Shown here: piece after piece, positions 41,143 to 42,494 of the stretch
Layout: each line of letters starts with the position of its first letter
Numbering within the stretch: position 1 is the first letter of the stretch
Source of the DNA: an uncultured Atopobiaceae bacterium
GTDB taxonomy: Bacteria > Actinomycetota > Coriobacteriia > Coriobacteriales > Atopobiaceae
DNA: 42,494 nucleotides
Direction of reading: 5' to 3'
Assembly: GCA_944320385.1 (NCBI GenBank)
Contig: CALUHH010000018.1
Location: 1-42,494, forward strand
Notes under the pieces: generated by a model
Told to the model about the DNA's origin: nothing
The model's input: the letters and a program-made list of their open reading frames with translations, nothing else
The model's database searches: none
Program-made: the position numbers and the translations under genes

Positions 41143-42084
41143 GTGGCCGAGAAGAGCGAGCTTTCCGAGAAGGACCAGCCGTCCGAGCGCGACCTCGAGC
41201 GCCGCCGCCGCGTGCGCCGCGGCGTCGTGGCGACGCTGGTGGGCGGCACCTTCTGGGGCCTCAACGGGACCGTGTCCAAGTGGCTCATGGACGCCTATGC
41301 GATCGACCCCCTCTGGCTCGTGTGCCTGCGCGAGCTCACCGCCTGCTGGCTCTTCCTCGCCGCGGCCGCCGCGACCGCGCGCGGCCGCGAGCAGCTGCGC
41401 GGCGTGTGGGGAAGCCCGCGCGACCTGCTCGCCATTCTCGGCGTGAGCCTGGGGGCGATCCTCTTCTCGCAGGTGGCCTACCTCGAGGCGATCGACTGGA
41501 CCAACTCCGCCACCGCCACGATCATGCAGAGCCTGGGCATGGTGCTCGTTCTGGGCTACGTGTGCGTCAAGATGCGCCGTCGGCCGCGCCGGCGCGAGGC
41601 GCTCGGCGTGGTGCTGGCGCTCGCGGGCACCTACCTCGTGGCCACGGGCGGCAACCCCGGCCAGCTCAACCTCCCGCCGCAGGGCCTGGTCTGGGGCCTG
41701 GCCTGCGCCGCCGCCGCGGCGTGCCTCTCGATCCTGCCGGCGGCGCCGATGGCGCGCTGGGGCAACTTCACGGTGAACGGCCTGGCGTTTCTCTTCTCGG
41801 GCGCCATCCTCGCGGCGGTCTATCGGCCCTGGGAGCACATGCCGGCGCTCGACGGCGTGGCGGTGGCGGTGCTGGCCGCCTGCGTCGTGGTGGGCACCTT
41901 CGGCGCGTACGCGCTCTACCTGCAGGGCGTGAAGGACGCCGGCTCCATGCGCGCGAGCCTGCTCGGGACGATCGAGCCGGTCACGGCGACGATCGCCACC
42001 GTGGTCTGGCTGGGCACGTCCTTCTCGCCCGCGGAGATCGTGGGCTTTGTGCTCATCATCGCCATGGTGTACCTCACGGCGTAG
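41143..42084 (+). CDS. DMT-family transporter (EamA)
   Basis: Encodes 313 residues from the GTG at 41143, preceded by AGGGGAGGAC; the frame opens earlier at an ATG with no good ribosome site. About 25 charged cytoplasmic residues (MAEKSELSEKDQPSERD) lead into ten hydrophobic helices in two EamA repeats: GVVATLVGGTFWGLNGTVSKWLMD, then LFSQVAYLEAIDWTNSATATIMQSLGMVLVLGYV, and the second repeat with FGAYALYLQGVKDAGSMRASLLGTIEPVTATIATVVWLGTSFSPAEIVGFVLIIAMVYL. The substrate is unknown. TAGGCT at 41106-41111 is a possible -10. It is divergent from the M16 peptidase gene and followed by the largest repeat array in the window. Confidence 0.9.
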   Translation: MAEKSELSEKDQPSERDLERRRRVRRGVVATLVGGTFWGLNGTVSKWLMDAYAIDPLWLVCLRELTACWLFLAAAAATARGREQLRGVWGSPRDLLAILGVSLGAILFSQVAYLEAIDWTNSATATIMQSLGMVLVLGYVCVKMRRRPRRREALGVVLALAGTYLVATGGNPGQLNLPPQGLVWGLACAAAAACLSILPAAPMARWGNFTVNGLAFLFSGAILAAVYRPWEHMPALDGVAVAVLAACVVVGTFGAYALYLQGVKDAGSMRASLLGTIEPVTATIATVVWLGTSFSPAEIVGFVLIIAMVYLTA

Positions 42085-42104
42085 GGGCGCGGTGCCGGGG
42101 AGGC

Positions 42105-42429
42105 GCTTAAGGATCGCTGCCCGTCCGGCGTTGCGGGCTGAGGCTGCTTGCTCTTTGCGCTCCGTCCGGCGCCGCCCGTCCTTCTCGCTTAAAGATCGCG
42201 GCCCGTCCAAAGCGGCGAGGCCGCCGTGCTTAAAGATCGCGGCCCGTCCGCGAAGAACGAGCTCCCCTGCTTAAAGATCGCGGCCCGTCCGAGAAGAACG
42301 AGCTCCCCTGCTTAAAGATCGCGCCTCATCCAGAGGGGCCGCCTCCCTCGGAGCGCCGATCCTCCCGGACGGGGCGCAATCCTTAAGCGCCGCCCGTCCT
42401 TCTCGCCGGACGGGGCGCAATCCTTAAGT
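42105..42429. repeat. Inverted array of 24-bp repeats, 6 forward + 2 reverse, 41-bp period
   Basis: Forward copies start at 42105, 42146, 42187, 42228, 42269 and 42310, and reverse copies at 42365 and 42406. All steps are 41 bp and the central gap is 31 bp, exactly as at 2776 and 6983. The last forward copies are nearly identical over repeat and spacer (AGAAGAACGAGCTCCCCT precedes both the fifth-to-sixth and, one base shorter, the fourth-to-fifth junction), suggesting recent tandem duplication. It lies 3' of the EamA gene. The remaining 65 bases of the window (42430-42494) show no clear feature. Confidence 0.85.
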
Positions 42430-42494
42430 GTTGTGTGCCAACACGTTGTTGACGCCCCGGGGGTGACAAACAGGGAGGGTCCCGCCAAGCTGTG

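Overview
The window is very GC-rich, gene-dense bacterial DNA, about two thirds or more G+C by eye. The gene content fits a strictly anaerobic, host-associated Actinobacteria relative of class Coriobacteriia (Olsenella/Atopobiaceae-like). The evidence is an oxygen-independent class III ribonucleotide reductase (nrdDG), a GGGtGRT-protein/Fe-S scaffold pair, paired TrkA proteins as in high-GC Gram-positives, short TANNNT-type -10 boxes and mostly strong GGAGG-type ribosome binding sites. The taxonomic call is inference; there is no rRNA or tRNA gene here.

Layout. 0.2-5 kb, minus strand: a PspA-type membrane-stress protein with a glycine-rich membrane protein, a DUF1893 protein, then the GGGtGRT protein and its Fe-S scaffold partner. 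5.1-7 kb, plus: a DMT (EamA) transporter and a NudC-type NADH pyrophosphatase. 7.3-9.3 kb, minus: an HTH/DUF2975 pair and a HAD phosphatase. 9.4-19 kb, plus: the leucine pathway leuA-leuC ... leuD-leuB, split by a 5-kb carbohydrate cassette (DapB-fold oxidoreductase, xylulokinase-like kinase, L-fucose-isomerase-fold protein). 19.3-25 kb: a PatB/MalY C-S lyase, then on minus a hypothetical protein, a GNAT acetyltransferase and an MgtA-type Mg2+ ATPase preceded by a possible 29-codon leader ORF. 25-28.2 kb, minus: nrdD-nrdG with NrdR-box-like and DnaA-box-like sites. 28.4-31 kb, plus: aminotransferase, HAD phosphatase, nitroreductase. 31.2-40.9 kb, minus: an apparent cation-homeostasis island (M16 peptidase, a short KdpD-like kinase, a KdpE-like regulator, a Na+,K+-ATPase-like P-type ATPase, two TrkA proteins). 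41.1-42.1 kb, plus: a second EamA transporter.

The most unusual content is between the genes. Four intergenic spots (92-156, 2776-3100, 6983-7266, 42105-42429) hold 25 degenerate copies of one 24-bp sequence. Within each arm they are spaced exactly 41 bp apart, and in the three complete loci the forward copies face the reverse copies across a 31-bp centre. A fifth spot (19047-19271) keeps the 41-bp period with an unrelated repeat sequence. Further spots (31055-31184, 35572-35712, 40957-41070, 12403-12498) keep the forward-copies/centre/reverse-copies plan with other sequences. A second class is a set of perfect or near-perfect palindromes with a GGGAC-N-GTCCC type core and locus-specific arms, sitting on or next to stop codons of four genes and in one case supplying a start codon. 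A third class has locus-specific stems around a shared loop. I know of no established function for the 41-bp arrays and report them as the best candidate for something undescribed.
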